Positions 37,577-47,483 of a stretch of DNA of 64,000 bases are shown in pieces; the stretch's first letter is position 1; the number at the start of each line of letters is the position of its first letter. Source of the stretch: Actinomycetes bacterium (GTDB taxonomy: Bacteria; Actinomycetota; Acidimicrobiia; Acidimicrobiales; Acidimicrobiaceae). The stretch spans positions 1-64,000 of the forward strand of contig JAKAQL010000004.1 in the NCBI GenBank assembly GCA_021822605.1. Direction: 5' to 3'. Under the pieces are notes generated by a model. The model worked only from the letters and a program-made list of their open reading frames with translations, was not told the origin of the DNA and made no database searches. A program made the position numbers and the translations under genes.

Positions 37577-37780
37577 ATGGCGGACAAGATTCGGCTTAGC
37601 GACGTCGAGGACTCCTTTCGGAGCGTACAGAGGTCGGCGAATGGTTCGTTGAATGCTTTGCGTCCAGCGTTTCCGGGTTTTGTTGGTGTCGCTGCGGGAG
37701 TGCTCGTGTTGGTCGCCTTTGTCGTGGGATACCGCAGGGGGCGTAATAAGACCTCGGTTATCGAGATCACTCGATTGTGA
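37577..37780 (+). CDS. Small single-pass membrane protein, 67 aa
   Basis: It starts at ATG 37577, two bases after the holin-like stop, with gaaagtg as a weak ribosome-binding site. The N-terminal half is soluble (MADKIRLSDVEDSFRSVQ), then one helix (FVGVAAGVLVLVAFVVGY) and a basic RRGRNK stop-transfer sequence. I know no function. The position inside a tight row of genes and the sensible membrane topology make it a real gene. Confidence 0.65.
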   Translation: MADKIRLSDVEDSFRSVQRSANGSLNALRPAFPGFVGVAAGVLVLVAFVVGYRRGRNKTSVIEITRL

Positions 37781-37788
37781 GGAGAAGA

Positions 37789-38037
37789 ATGGGTAGGCGA
37801 GGAAGTGTCTTAGCATCGCTCCGACCCTCTGTTCTGATGGTCCGAACTCTGCGAAGGGTTTTTGAGCATTCAAATAATCGATGGTTGGTTGCCGGCGGCT
37901 TTGCCGTTTATGTGTTGCTGAGTCTGACGAAGGGTCGTCTGAGTCGGCGGTTTCTTGCTCCCCATGGCAAGGCCAAAATAACGCTCGATGAGGGGGTCTC
38001 GTACCTTATCAGCGTGCAACAGCGTTCTAAGACGTGA
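37789..38037 (+). CDS. Small basic membrane-associated protein, 82 aa
   Basis: ATG 37789 follows gaggagaag. The protein is basic at the N terminus (MGRRGSVLASLRPS), has one short hydrophobic stretch (WLVAGGFAVYVLLSL) near residue 40, and ends with a soluble tail. It overlaps the start of trmI by 4 nt, so it is translationally coupled to the methyltransferase. I do not recognise the family. Confidence 0.62.
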   Translation: MGRRGSVLASLRPSVLMVRTLRRVFEHSNNRWLVAGGFAVYVLLSLTKGRLSRRFLAPHGKAKITLDEGVSYLISVQQRSKT

Positions 38038-38882
38038 GCCGCCCTACGCAAGGTTTTCAGGATGGTTCGTTCGTGCTCGTCGTCGACCCAAAGGATCGAA
38101 GGCTTTTGTTGCGCCTGGAGCGTGGAGCCAGTGTCAACACCCATCGAGGGCTACTCCTGCATGACAGTATTATCGGGTTAGTCTCTGGCTCTACGGTGAT
38201 GACGAATTCCGGGTCCTCCTTCGTCGTATACGCACCTTCGTTTGCCGATGTGGTTCTCGAGATGCCGCGGGGTGCGCAGATCATTTACCCCAAGGACATC
38301 GCTGCCATGCTTGGAGAGCTTTCGTTACAGCCAGGTTTGCGGATATTAGAGGCTGGGTTCGGATCTGGCGCACTCACGATGGGCATGTTGAGCTATGGGG
38401 TTAAGGTCGTCACTGTTGAGAAGCGAGAGGATTTCGCAAGTCGCGGGCGCAAAAATGTAGAGAGCTTTCTTCCATTGGAGCTCAGTGCGAATCTCACCGT
38501 GGTGCACGGTGACGTCGTCGAGGTTGAGCTGGAGGGGTTGTTCGATCGAATCGCGCTCGATCTCCTCGATCCATGGCTCGTCATTCCTCGCCTGCGCTCG
38601 CTGCTGGTCGACAATGGCAGGGTCGTTATCTATGTGACGAACATCAATCAGGTTCAGGAGGCCGTACGGACTCTCAGGAGCAATGCGTTCATCGTCGACT
38701 CCGTCAAAGAGATTCTTGAGCGCAGTTGGGTCGTCAATGGTGATGTGGTGCGGCCGGAACAAAAGATGGTGGGTCATACGGGCTTTATCATCAGTGCTAA
38801 AACCACGCAACCGCGTCCAACGAAGCGTGCCGACGATTCAGGTTTGCCTCATGATCCATCGATTGATGTGACTCCTTTGTAG
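38034..38882 (+). CDS. trmI: tRNA (adenine-N1)-methyltransferase, TrmI family
   Basis: A 282-residue SAM-dependent enzyme that makes m1A58 in the T-loop of tRNA, as a tetramer. An N-terminal beta domain is followed by PRGAQIIYPKDIAAML, typical of TrmI. The SAM-binding motif is RILEAGFGSGALTMGML (near residues 102-118), then VVTVEKRED, and LDLLDPWLVI corresponds to the catalytic strand. Its GTG start overlaps the preceding stop. In actinobacteria this gene regularly stands just before the proteasome ATPase, as here. Confidence 0.93.
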   Translation: MSRPTQGFQDGSFVLVVDPKDRRLLLRLERGASVNTHRGLLLHDSIIGLVSGSTVMTNSGSSFVVYAPSFADVVLEMPRGAQIIYPKDIAAMLGELSLQPGLRILEAGFGSGALTMGMLSYGVKVVTVEKREDFASRGRKNVESFLPLELSANLTVVHGDVVEVELEGLFDRIALDLLDPWLVIPRLRSLLVDNGRVVIYVTNINQVQEAVRTLRSNAFIVDSVKEILERSWVVNGDVVRPEQKMVGHTGFIISAKTTQPRPTKRADDSGLPHDPSIDVTPL

Positions 38883-39436
38883 TCCAAGACGTTAGATACG
38901 ATAGACATTCAGTGAGGCGAGCCTGGATTCCCCACTTGTTGTCGATACCCAGACCCGAGACAGACGGCCTTGTGGGGTAGCCTGGCAATGTATTGGAAGG
39001 ACGTTTGAGTAGGTGCACGGTCACCCGATAGTGGGGTAAAGTGGCCGATGCTTCCCTTCGAACTCGAAGTTCGTCAGACACCTCTTCAGGCAGAGGTGCA
39101 TGGGCCTCATGGCCATCGATGGTGCGTACCTCTTGTGTTGGCCAACGTTACCGACGGTTCGCATCATCCGCTTCATGAAAACCTTGCGTGAGTGGGCGAC
39201 CGGCGACGACGAACCACCATGGAACAGGTCAGCATCGGATGCGGCCTCGGGCTGGCTAACGCAGGGCTTGGACCGGGACGGAGAACTGTCGCTTGAGAAG
39301 GACACCCATGGACGATGGGTACGTATACCTTCTGGTACCATGGGCAAAAGCATGCTTGAGGAACCACCGTCTGCCTGCCATGACTGGAAGAGGTATTGGT
39401 CGTCGGAGTAGCCGACGGCCATCGCCGACTCGAGGT
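38883..39436. other. Gene-free stretch between trmI and ferredoxin
   Basis: About 550 bp between the trmI stop and the ferredoxin stop. Open frames on both strands overlap and have no recognisable motif. A short palindrome, cgaact-cga-agttcg, occurs near 39058-39072; the half-site spacing does not match the actinobacterial LexA box. No clear terminator was seen. Confidence 0.4.
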
Positions 39437-39673
39437 TTAGTCGCTTTCGACGAAGATACACTCCCCTGGACACTCTTCACTCGCTTCAGTGACGGCATCT
39501 TCAAGATCTACTGGTACCGGTGCCATCTGGGCGGCCCCACCAGGATTGTTCAAGACCTCTTGGCCTTCTTTCACATATGCTAACCCGTCATCGAGCAGAG
39601 TGAAAACCGGCGGGCAGATCTCCTCGCAGAGGCCATCGCCAGTGCAAAGATCCTGGTCAATCCAGACTTTCAT
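39437..39673 (-). CDS. Small ferredoxin with an Asp in the cluster motif
   Basis: A 78-residue electron carrier. The cluster motif reads CTGDGLCEEICP, that is Cys10, Asp13, Cys16, Cys20, and the remote part ECPGEC adds Cys68 and Cys72. Asp stands where the second of four cysteines would be, as in the Pyrococcus furiosus ferredoxin, where the cluster switches between 3Fe-4S and 4Fe-4S. ATG 39673 is preceded by aaagga. The gene is divergent from mpa. Ferredoxins of this kind occur near the proteasome locus in other actinobacteria. Confidence 0.88.
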   Translation of the reverse strand: MKVWIDQDLCTGDGLCEEICPPVFTLLDDGLAYVKEGQEVLNNPGGAAQMAPVPVDLEDAVTEASEECPGECIFVESD

Positions 39674-39829
39674 CGAGGTCCTTTCCATTTTTATCACTAT
39701 CTTGGAGCTCAGCGCACCGTGTTGCGTCTCGGGTTATCTTGCGATGAGGAACTCCATCAAGTGTAGTCGCCCTCGAGGTGTTCTAATTTCGCCATCACTC
39801 GGGTAGCGTGAAGAATGGAAGGAGGCGTG

Positions 39830-41578
39830 ATGGTCGATCGCAAAGATTCCCATGATGAGCAGTTGACCGCCCAGGAGCGGCAGACGGTTGATGCGCTTCA
39901 AGTGGAGGTACAAGAATTACGGCGCCGAGTGAAGGATGCACCCTCTCGGGAGCGTGCGTTGGAAGAGAAACTCCTTGAAGTATCGGGGGCACTCGCGCAG
40001 CTTCAGGCAAAGAACGAGAAGTTGACCTTCACACTGCAACAGGCGCGAGAGCACATCGCGAACCTGCGTGAAGAGGTTGAGAAGCTAACACAGCCACCAG
40101 CCGCCTATGGGGTGTTTATCGGGATGAATGACGACGAAACGGTGGACATCATCTCGTCCGGGCGAAAGATGAAGGTTGCTGTGCACCCGGACATCGTCCT
40201 TGAGGATCTGCGGCACGGGCAAGAGGTGACGCTGAATGAGTCCTTTGCTGTGATTGGTGTGCGAGACCCTGACCGAAGTGGTGAGGTTGCCACGGTGAAG
40301 GATGTTCTGGAGGATGGAGAGCGGGTCATTGTTGTGGGCCGTGGCGATGACGAACGTGTCGCTCTCTTGAGTGGCGTCTTACGTGGCAGGAGAGTTCGGG
40401 TCGGCGACAGCGTGATGGTGGACCCACGATCCTCGATGGTGCTTGAGCTCTTACCAAAGCCGGAGGTGGAGGAGCTCGCACTTGAAGAGGTACCTGACAT
40501 TAGCTACTCCGATATTGGTGGACTCGACCATCAAATCGAAGAGATACAGGACGCCGTTGAACTGCCCTTCCTGTACCGCGACCTGTTCTCAAGCTATCGA
40601 CTCCCGGCTCCGAAGGGTATCCTGTTGTACGGCCCTCCGGGCTGCGGTAAAACGTTGATCGCTAAGGCGGTGGCGAACTCGTTAGCGAAGAAAATTGAGC
40701 AAACCTCGGGCCGGAGCGTGAAGAGCTACTTCCTGAATGTCAAGGGTCCTGAGCTGTTGAATAAGTATGTGGGTGAGACCGAACGCCAAATCCGATTGAT
40801 ATTCCAGCGCGCGCGTGAAAAGGCGGAGGAGGGCATGCCGGTCATCGTCTTCTTCGATGAGATGGACTCACTTTTCCGGACGCGTGGGAGTGGAATTAGT
40901 TCAGACATGGAGTCAACAGTCGTGCCGCAGCTGCTAGCGGAGATCGATGGAGTTGAGACGCTCCGGAACGTTATCGTGATTGGAGCATCGAATCGTGAGG
41001 ATCTGATCGACCCTGCGATTCTAAGACCGGGTCGTTTGGATGTGAAAATCAAGATTCAACGCCCTGACGTCACGGCGGCAAACCAAATATTTTCGCGGTA
41101 TCTCACCGCCGATCTGCCTCTCGATAAAAGCGAAGTGGATCGGCTCGGGAATGGCGATGCCCAGATTGCCATCCAACGGATGATCGAAAAAACGGTAGAG
41201 ACCATGTACGCAGCCACCGATGCAAACCGCTTCTTGGAGGTCACCTATCAGAATGGTGAGAAAGAGGTGCTCTACTTCAAGGACTTCTCGTCTGGCGCAA
41301 TGATCGAGAATATTGTACGGCGAGCTAAGAAGCTTGCGATTAAGCGAGAGATCGCAGGTGAACCTCCTGGAATCAACCAAGATGATCTGTTGGTCTCGAT
41401 CGCCAAGGAGTTTAAGGAGCACGAGGATCTCCCTAACACGACCAATCCAGACGATTGGGCGAAAATCTCAGGCAAGAAGGGGGAGCGAATTGTCTTCATG
41501 CGCATCCTCCTCTCCCAGGAGGAGGGTTCAGAGGGTGGTCGTGCGATCGAGCGAGTCGCTACCGGGCAGTATCTCTAA
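39830..41578 (+). CDS. mpa: Proteasome-associated AAA+ ATPase Mpa/ARC
   Basis: A 582-residue hexameric unfoldase that binds Pup and feeds pupylated proteins into the 20S core. Residues about 10-85 form the coiled coil that grips Pup. Two OB domains follow (about 90-230), then the AAA+ module with [20 protein letters not shown] and the arginine-finger region ILRPGRLD. The C terminus is GQYL; the final QYL docks into the 20S alpha ring in mycobacteria. The start at 39830 follows aaggagg; GTG 39827 is also possible. It heads the mpa-dop-pup-prcB-prcA-pafA-lepB row. Confidence 0.96.
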   Translation: MVDRKDSHDEQLTAQERQTVDALQVEVQELRRRVKDAPSRERALEEKLLEVSGALAQLQAKNEKLTFTLQQAREHIANLREEVEKLTQPPAAYGVFIGMNDDETVDIISSGRKMKVAVHPDIVLEDLRHGQEVTLNESFAVIGVRDPDRSGEVATVKDVLEDGERVIVVGRGDDERVALLSGVLRGRRVRVGDSVMVDPRSSMVLELLPKPEVEELALEEVPDISYSDIGGLDHQIEEIQDAVELPFLYRDLFSSYRLPAPKGILLYGPPGCGKTLIAKAVANSLAKKIEQTSGRSVKSYFLNVKGPELLNKYVGETERQIRLIFQRAREKAEEGMPVIVFFDEMDSLFRTRGSGISSDMESTVVPQLLAEIDGVETLRNVIVIGASNREDLIDPAILRPGRLDVKIKIQRPDVTAANQIFSRYLTADLPLDKSEVDRLGNGDAQIAIQRMIEKTVETMYAATDANRFLEVTYQNGEKEVLYFKDFSSGAMIENIVRRAKKLAIKREIAGEPPGINQDDLLVSIAKEFKEHEDLPNTTNPDDWAKISGKKGERIVFMRILLSQEEGSEGGRAIERVATGQYL

Positions 41579-41609
41579 GGATCAGCGATGGATTGTCTCT
41601 AAGGAGCAG
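41572..41609. repeat. Near-perfect 14-bp direct repeat copying the mpa stop codon
   Basis: tctctaaggatcag (41572-41585) recurs 24 bp later as tctctaaggagcag (41596-41609), 13 of 14 identical. The first copy includes the last codons and stop of mpa, so this looks like a small duplication of the gene end. Confidence 0.7.
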
Positions 41610-41628
41610 TGGGGTCGAAGGAGGAGTG

Positions 41629-43122
41629 ATGTCAATACCAAAAGTACTCGGCATTGAGACTGAATATGGGATTGTCGTTGCTGGCGCCCCAGACGCAAAC
41701 CCGATCACGACATCGTCTATGTTGATCAACGCCTACATCTCAGCACTATCTGAGCGGGTTGAGTGGGATTTTGTCGACGAGTCGCCTGGTGTTGATGCTC
41801 GTGGCTTCTCGCTCGAGGGTGGCTCAGGGATCGAGCTGGACACCCACTTGGTCAATGCGGTGCTGACAAACGGGGCGCGGCTCTACGTCGACCACGCGCA
41901 TCCGGAGTACTCCTCTCCAGAATGCATCTCTCCGTCCCAGGCACTCCTCTACGACAAAGCCGGCGAGGAGATTGTGATTCGCGCCATGATGAACGCCAAA
42001 CGGCTGCTTCCCAAGGGTCAAGAGATCGTGGCCTACAAGAATAACTCTGATCGAAAGGGCAACTCCTATGGTTGTCATGAGAACTACCTTGTCGATCGGA
42101 GCATTCCCTTTCAAAAGGTGGTAGCCGAACTCGTCCCCTTTTTTGTGACACGACAGGTCATTATTGGAGCCGGTAAAGTGGGCTCTGAGTTTCCAGGTAA
42201 GTCGGCCTCAAAGGTCCTGTTTCAGCTTTCGCAACGGGCTGACTTCTTCGAGGAGGAGGTTGGCCTCGAGACGACGTTGAAGCGGCCCATCATCAATACC
42301 CGAGATGAGCCCCATTCCGATGGTCAACGCTTCCGGCGACTGCATGTTATTCTGGGTGACGCTAACCTCTCGGAGACCTCGACCTGGTTAAAGCTGGGTC
42401 TTACCGCTATCGTGTTGGCGATGATCGAAGATGGATTCCTGGAGGATCTGAAGATCGAGCTGGCAGACCCGGTGTCGTCGTTACGAGAAATCTCGTGGGA
42501 TCCGTCACTGACACAGACGGTGCTACTCCGGGATGGACGACGTCTCACTGCTCTTGAGATCCAGCAGGCATATCTTGAGCATGCCATCGAGCATGCCGAG
42601 CACTATGGGATGAGTTATCTCGGAAATGATTTCGATGGTCCTGCGCTCTTAGCTGAATGGGAGCGTATCCTTGGCGCGCTAGAGGATGATTCGATGAGGC
42701 TGGCTGACACGCTCGACTGGGTGGCAAAGTGGCAGGTAGTCCAGGGTTACCAGCAGCGACACGGTGCGGACAGCCAAGATCCTCGCCTCGCGGCCATCGA
42801 TCTCCAGTATCACGACATGCGCCCCCAGAAATCGCTTTTTCGCCGCCTACCGATGAGGCGGCGGCTCGAAGACATGACGATAACAACCGCGGTGACGAAC
42901 CCTCCGCCCGATACTCGTGCCTATTTTCGGGGGACCTGCCTAGCTCGTTTCCCTGGCTCCATCGCAGCGGCCAACTGGGATTCCATCATCTTCGACCTAG
43001 GCACCGATCCCCTGCGGCGCGTCCCAATGATGGACCCATTGCGCGGGACAGAGGGCCATGTCGGCGAACTGCTGCGTCGTGTGAAGAGTGCTGCTGAGTT
43101 GGTCGAGGCATTAGGTTCATAA
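41629..43122 (+). CDS. dop: Pup deamidase / depupylase Dop
   Basis: A 497-residue member of the carboxylate-amine ligase-like fold shared with PafA. It converts the C-terminal Gln of Pup to Glu and also removes Pup from substrates. It starts GIETEYGIVV and carries ARLYVDHAHPEYSSPE, with the Asp that acts as nucleophile in the family, and [10 protein letters not shown]. The VDHAHPEY form and a longer loop before it separate Dop from PafA (which has LDVGSHPEY). The start at 41629 follows aaggaggag. Because Pup here ends in Gln, this enzyme is required. Confidence 0.95.
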   Translation: MSIPKVLGIETEYGIVVAGAPDANPITTSSMLINAYISALSERVEWDFVDESPGVDARGFSLEGGSGIELDTHLVNAVLTNGARLYVDHAHPEYSSPECISPSQALLYDKAGEEIVIRAMMNAKRLLPKGQEIVAYKNNSDRKGNSYGCHENYLVDRSIPFQKVVAELVPFFVTRQVIIGAGKVGSEFPGKSASKVLFQLSQRADFFEEEVGLETTLKRPIINTRDEPHSDGQRFRRLHVILGDANLSETSTWLKLGLTAIVLAMIEDGFLEDLKIELADPVSSLREISWDPSLTQTVLLRDGRRLTALEIQQAYLEHAIEHAEHYGMSYLGNDFDGPALLAEWERILGALEDDSMRLADTLDWVAKWQVVQGYQQRHGADSQDPRLAAIDLQYHDMRPQKSLFRRLPMRRRLEDMTITTAVTNPPPDTRAYFRGTCLARFPGSIAAANWDSIIFDLGTDPLRRVPMMDPLRGTEGHVGELLRRVKSAAELVEALGS

Positions 43123-43153
43123 CTAGGATAAAGTGCAAAGATGAGGTGGATGT

Positions 43154-43348
43154 ATGGCTGAACGTGAACAAGTGCGAAAATCGTCGTCCAATCGGGAGGA
43201 TGTCGTCGAGGAGGAGGCTGCTCCATCGACGGAGCGCTCCGAACAGCTCAAAGCTGAGCTTGATGATATTCTTGACGAGATCGACGAAGTTCTCGAGGAT
43301 AACGCGGAAGAGTTTGTCCGTAACTATGTCCAAAAGGGCGGACAGTAG
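43154..43348 (+). CDS. pup: Prokaryotic ubiquitin-like protein Pup
   Basis: A 64-residue, mostly disordered tag. The C-terminal part SEQLKAELDDILDEIDEVLE is the helix that binds the Mpa coiled coil, and the protein ends QKGGQ. The final Gln must be deamidated by Dop before PafA joins Pup to substrate lysines. ATG 43154 follows gaggtgga. It lies between dop and prcB, the standard place. Confidence 0.96.
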   Translation: MAEREQVRKSSSNREDVVEEEAAPSTERSEQLKAELDDILDEIDEVLEDNAEEFVRNYVQKGGQ

Positions 43349-43383
43349 AGACTGCTGGCCGATGAAGAGAGAGGCGGTAGGCG

Positions 43384-44190
43384 TTGGCGCTGCCATTGTT
43401 TGAAGTAGCTCGGGATCCGGGCCCGGATTTTTGTGGCCTATTGGGCCTCTTGGATGAACGGGGTACGCAGATGGTCGGTCAATCGACTCCGGTGGCGATC
43501 CAGGGTGTTCCTCACGGCACGACAATCGCCGCTGTGCGATTCCGCGATGGTGTCGTGATCGCTGGTGATCGCCGAGCTACCGAGGGTAACATCATTGCGA
43601 ATCGAACCATTGAAAAAGTGTTCCCTGCGGATCGCTTCTCGGCCGTGGCGATCGCCGGAGCGGCTGGGCCAGCGATCGAGATGGTTCGCCTCTTTCAGGT
43701 GCAGCTTGAGCATTATGAGAAGGTTGAGGGGACGGTGCTCTCCCTAGAGGGCAAGGCGAATCAGCTTGCCCAGATGATTCGCTCGAATCTGGGCATGGCA
43801 ATGCAGGGGCTGGCGGTCATCCCGCTCTTTGCGGGTTGGGATCTCCATCGAAATCAAGGCAGGATCTTCACCTACGACATTGCCGGAGGTAAGTATGAAG
43901 AGGAGGCGTTCTACTCCACTGGCTCTGGTGGTCGAGATGCCCGCGCAACGCTTCGACTTGGTTTCCGTCCGGGGATGAGTCGCGATGATGTCGTCCGTTT
44001 GGCTACCAAGGCCCTTTTTGAGGCAGCCCAGGAAGACTCGGCCACTGGGGGTCCGGACCTGCTCCGCGGCATTTTCCCGGTCATTGGGGTTATCGATGCC
44101 TCCGGGTACCAACGAGTTGGCGATGACGAACTCGTCACCCTCGCTCGTGAACTAGAGACGGAGTTGACGACAAGGAGACAGCCAGAATGA
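43384..44190 (+). CDS. prcB: 20S proteasome beta subunit
   Basis: A 268-residue precursor of the catalytic ring subunit. The propeptide runs to Gly45; autocleavage in [12 protein letters not shown] would expose Thr46, the N-terminal nucleophile. The mature part shows GDRRATEGN and the Lys-containing strand [17 protein letters not shown] of active Ntn hydrolases. TTG 43384 is the assumed start. It overlaps prcA by 4 nt (ATGA), so the two subunits are made together. Confidence 0.95.
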   Translation: MALPLFEVARDPGPDFCGLLGLLDERGTQMVGQSTPVAIQGVPHGTTIAAVRFRDGVVIAGDRRATEGNIIANRTIEKVFPADRFSAVAIAGAAGPAIEMVRLFQVQLEHYEKVEGTVLSLEGKANQLAQMIRSNLGMAMQGLAVIPLFAGWDLHRNQGRIFTYDIAGGKYEEEAFYSTGSGGRDARATLRLGFRPGMSRDDVVRLATKALFEAAQEDSATGGPDLLRGIFPVIGVIDASGYQRVGDDELVTLARELETELTTRRQPE

Positions 44191-44873
44191 GCATGCCCTT
44201 CTATGTAGCTCCTGAACAGATGATGAAGGATCGTGCCGACTATGCTCGCAAAGGTATTGCTCGTGGGCGTGCGCTGATCGGCGCTGTTTATCAGGTCGGA
44301 GTCCTGTTGTGTGCCGAGAACCCTTCACGTTCGCTGCATAAGGTCTCTGAGATCTACGACCGAATTGCCTTCGCGGGTGTCGGCAAGTACAACGAGTTTG
44401 ACCAGTTGCGAGTGGCGGGCATTCGACATGCGGACACCAAGGGGTTTGCTTATGCTCGTGACGATGTCGATGCAAGAAGCCTGGCCAACCTCTACGCGCA
44501 GTACCTCGGTCAGGTCTTCACCCACGAGGTCAAGCCATTGGAGGTAGAGATTTTGGTCGCCGAGCTCGGTGCAGCTGGTAGGGAGTCCCAGCTCTTCCAT
44601 ATCCTTTATGATGGTACCGTCGTTGACGAGCAGCATTTCGCGGTGATAGGCGGGGATTCTGATGCCATCGCTGAGCGTTTCGCAGGAGCGTACTCTAGTG
44701 ACTGGAACCTCCAGGATGCCCTGAGGGCCTGCGTCGCCGCTCTGAGCGAGGAGGAGCACCAGCTGCATTACGAGGATCTTGAGGTAGCGGTCCTCGAGGA
44801 TCGTGGCGAACGACGAACATTTCGTAGGATTGCCGGTGGCGAGCTGCAGAGTTTGGTCGGTGATCCTGGTTGA
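44187..44873 (+). CDS. prcA: 20S proteasome alpha subunit
   Basis: A 228-residue subunit of the outer rings that gate entry and receive the Mpa tail. The N-terminal [20 protein letters not shown] matches the actinobacterial alpha gate helix. The Ntn fold follows without a propeptide or a catalytic Thr, as expected for alpha. The start overlaps the prcB stop and the stop overlaps the pafA start, each by 4 nt. Confidence 0.95.
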   Translation: MSMPFYVAPEQMMKDRADYARKGIARGRALIGAVYQVGVLLCAENPSRSLHKVSEIYDRIAFAGVGKYNEFDQLRVAGIRHADTKGFAYARDDVDARSLANLYAQYLGQVFTHEVKPLEVEILVAELGAAGRESQLFHILYDGTVVDEQHFAVIGGDSDAIAERFAGAYSSDWNLQDALRACVAALSEEEHQLHYEDLEVAVLEDRGERRTFRRIAGGELQSLVGDPG

Positions 44874-46243
44874 GCAGGGTGCCTGAGCTGGGTCGTAGGA
44901 TTTTTGGAATCGAGAACGAGTACGGCGTTACCTGTACCCTGCGAGGTCAGCGCCGTTTGAGTCCAGACGAGGTAGCCAGGTATCTGTTCCGACGAGTCGT
45001 CAGCTGGGGACGGTCCTCAAATGTGTTCCTCGAAAACGGTGCTCGTCTGTATCTCGATGTGGGTAGCCATCCTGAGTATGCGACCCCAGAATGTGACAGC
45101 CTTGAGGACCTTATCAGCCATGACAAGGCTGGTGAACTGATCCTTGAGTCCCTTGCTTACTCCGCTGAGGTGAGAATGCGAGAGGAGGGTATTCGTGGGT
45201 CGGTCTACCTTCTCAAGAACAATACGGATTCCGCGGGCAACTCCTATGGCTGTCATGAGAACTTCTTGACCTTGCGGGTCGATGATCTTTCCAGGCTTGT
45301 GGAGGTTCTTATCCCCTTCCTGGTGACTCGGCAGATCTATGCAGGGGCTGGGAAGGTGCTGCTCACCTCGCGGGGCCCGGTGTATACCCTCTCGCAACGA
45401 GCGGAGCATATCTGGGAGGGGGTATCGTCTGCGACGACTCGGTCACGTCCGATCATCAATACCCGCGACGAACCCCACGCGGATGCTGAGCGCTTTCGTC
45501 GACTGCATGTCATAGTTGGTGACTCCAACATGTCCCAGTGGGCCACTTTTTTGAAGGTAGGGGCGATGTCACTGGTGCTTCGCCTGTTGGAACATGACGT
45601 TGTCTTGCGCGATCTCTCCATGGAAAACCCTATTCGCGCGATCCGGGAGATCTCACACGACCCCACCTTGACGAAACGCGTTCGTCTGGTCAACGGTCGT
45701 GAGATGACGGCCCTCGAGATCCAGGAGAGCTACTACGAGCGCGCGTTACGCTTCAGCGCCAATCATTCGATTCCACCTGATGAGCAGCGGGCGCTGGTGA
45801 TGTGGGGAGAGGCCTTAGAGGCGTTGCGTATCGATCCCATGCAGCTTGACGGACGCGTCGATTGGGTGACGAAGTATCGGCTGATCGAGGAGTACAGGGC
45901 ACGACATGATCTGCCGCTTTCGCATCCGCAGGTATCCCTCGTTGATCTTCAGTACCACGATATTAACCGTAGTCGCAGTGTCTACTACAAGCTGGTCGAG
46001 CATGGTCGCACCGTGGAGCTGGTCGATGAGGCTCGTATCAAGCGCGCGGTCGATGTTCCTCCGCAGACGACGCGTGCCCGGCTGCGAGGGGAGTTCATCG
46101 CTGCTGCGAAGGCCCACCACCGTGATTACACGGTAGATTGGGTGCACCTGAAGCTCAACGACCAGGCGCAACGGACGGTGATGTTGAAGGACCCATTTGC
46201 GTCATACGATGACAGGGTAGAGAGGTTAATAGCAGGTCTATGA
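44870..46243 (+). CDS. pafA: Pup-protein ligase PafA
   Basis: A 457-residue enzyme that phosphorylates the C-terminal Glu of Pup with ATP and links it to substrate lysines. [14 protein letters not shown] and [20 protein letters not shown] are PafA landmarks; Asp63 in the second is the presumed catalytic base. [10 protein letters not shown] and [14 protein letters not shown] match Dop in the same order, showing common descent. TTG 44870 overlaps the prcA stop; GTG 44879 is an alternative. The lepB start overlaps its own stop. The usual pafB and pafC genes do not follow. Confidence 0.95.
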   Translation: MSRVPELGRRIFGIENEYGVTCTLRGQRRLSPDEVARYLFRRVVSWGRSSNVFLENGARLYLDVGSHPEYATPECDSLEDLISHDKAGELILESLAYSAEVRMREEGIRGSVYLLKNNTDSAGNSYGCHENFLTLRVDDLSRLVEVLIPFLVTRQIYAGAGKVLLTSRGPVYTLSQRAEHIWEGVSSATTRSRPIINTRDEPHADAERFRRLHVIVGDSNMSQWATFLKVGAMSLVLRLLEHDVVLRDLSMENPIRAIREISHDPTLTKRVRLVNGREMTALEIQESYYERALRFSANHSIPPDEQRALVMWGEALEALRIDPMQLDGRVDWVTKYRLIEEYRARHDLPLSHPQVSLVDLQYHDINRSRSVYYKLVEHGRTVELVDEARIKRAVDVPPQTTRARLRGEFIAAAKAHHRDYTVDWVHLKLNDQAQRTVMLKDPFASYDDRVERLIAGL

Positions 46244-46839
46244 CAGAGCAGACGACCGACGAGACGGCTCCCAAGGTCGGGGGTGGTCATTCGGCCCAAC
46301 CAAAACGTCATTCGCTACGCAACTGGCTTATCGTGATCGTAGTCGCACTGCTGGTCGCTCTTGGGGTGCGCGCCTATGCCTTCGAATCTTTCTTCGTCCC
46401 GTCGGGTTCGATGATACCGACGATTGAGATCGGTGATCATATGATCGTTGACAAGCTGAGCTACCACCTGCACTCGGTGGGTTTTGGTAATATCATTGTC
46501 TTTCACAAGCCCGCTGACGATCACACCAGCTCCGATATTCACTACCTTGTAAAGCGGGTGATCGGACTGCCCGGGCAGACCATTTGGTTTCACGACGGCG
46601 AGGTCTACATCAACGGAAAGCCGATTGCCGAGCCGTTTCTCCCCAAGGGGGTCAAGACGTATCCGATGAATGAGGCCTCGTCGGTGCCGATCCACATTCC
46701 GAAGAATGAGTATTATGTTTTGGGCGATAACCGGGGTGACTCGGCAGATTCGCGAGTTTTTGGACCGATCCCAAGGTCGCTCATCGTGGGTCGGGTGATC
46801 TTGATCTACTGGCCGCTTTCGCAGTGGCGCTACTTCTAG
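46240..46839 (+). CDS. lepB: Type I signal peptidase
   Basis: A 199-residue membrane protease that removes signal peptides outside the membrane. One N-terminal helix ([15 protein letters not shown]) anchors it. [10 protein letters not shown] holds the nucleophile Ser57 and [13 protein letters not shown] the general base Lys105; [14 protein letters not shown] is the conserved box E. Its ATG overlaps the pafA stop, so it is coupled to the pupylation operon. That link is not part of the usual proteasome locus. Confidence 0.94.
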   Translation: MTEQTTDETAPKVGGGHSAQPKRHSLRNWLIVIVVALLVALGVRAYAFESFFVPSGSMIPTIEIGDHMIVDKLSYHLHSVGFGNIIVFHKPADDHTSSDIHYLVKRVIGLPGQTIWFHDGEVYINGKPIAEPFLPKGVKTYPMNEASSVPIHIPKNEYYVLGDNRGDSADSRVFGPIPRSLIVGRVILIYWPLSQWRYF

Positions 46840-46865
46840 ACGAGGATGGTTCTAGACGAGGATGG
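46834..46865. repeat. Perfect 16-bp tandem duplication over the lepB stop
   Basis: The unit ttctagacgaggatgg is present at 46834-46849 and 46850-46865. The first copy includes the last Phe codon and stop codon of the signal peptidase gene. The following 276 bp up to the next gene show nothing else. Confidence 0.9.
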
Positions 46866-47141
46866 TCTCCCAGTCGGGCATCGCGAGCAGAACCGAGATC
46901 AACTTCGTAAGAGGGGCAAGACGAGGTACGTCGCTGGCATTCCACGGGCTGTGGCGTGCCTGAGTACCTCTTGGAGAGGGGACGGGTTCTCGAACGTTCG
47001 CATTGAAAAATCCGTGTTCTTGCTGGCGGTCCCTGGGCTACACGAGAAACGCTCGAAAAATGCCAGATTGGGCTTAGTGTCGGGGTCGAACGTACCGATA
47101 CCGGTAGTACTGGATGAAATCGAGGTGCGAAGGGAGTCGCA

Positions 47142-47483
47142 ATGCCTATCATTAGAGCTTCGTGTCCGACGTGTGGGGACGTCGACATCGCGCCGAGCGC
47201 CATGACGGTGATGCTCTGTTCATCCAATGGTGAGGCGAGCTACGTGTTCCGATGTCCGAGCTGCACGATGGTGGTGTCCAAGGCTGTCGATAAACGCATC
47301 GTGGAGATTCTGGTCTCCTCCGGAGTCAAAATTCACTTCTGGCGACTACCTGACGAGTCTGAGGATGAGGTGGTTGGACCCCCAGTGAACTTCGACGATC
47401 TGTTGGTCTTCCATCAGCAGCTCGCCGACCCCACCTGGCTTGAGCGTCTGATTCGTTACAGCCAAGGAAAATATGAGCAGTAG
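47142..47483 (+). CDS. Small zinc-ribbon protein, 113 aa
   Basis: It contains two CxxC pairs (SCPTCGD near residue 8 and RCPSCTM near residue 38) spaced like a zinc ribbon, followed by a helical C-terminal part (NFDDLLVFHQQLADPTWLERL). Proteins of this layout are common but uncharacterised in actinobacteria. ATG 47142 follows aagggag by 6 nt. It stands alone between lepB and trpS, where pafB-pafC would be expected. A role in transcription or RNA metabolism is possible but not shown. Confidence 0.7.
   Translation: MPIIRASCPTCGDVDIAPSAMTVMLCSSNGEASYVFRCPSCTMVVSKAVDKRIVEILVSSGVKIHFWRLPDESEDEVVGPPVNFDDLLVFHQQLADPTWLERLIRYSQGKYEQ

Noticed and set aside
39058-39072. Possible LexA/SOS box cgaact-cga-agttcg
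   Set aside because: The GAAC and GTTC half-sites are five bases apart; the actinobacterial box has four. There is also no damage-response gene directly next to it.
39739-39767. Promoter TTGCGA-N17-TGTAGT ahead of mpa
   Set aside because: The spacing fits, but the -10 (TGTAGT) departs from TAnnnT, and with no transcript data it is only suggestive.
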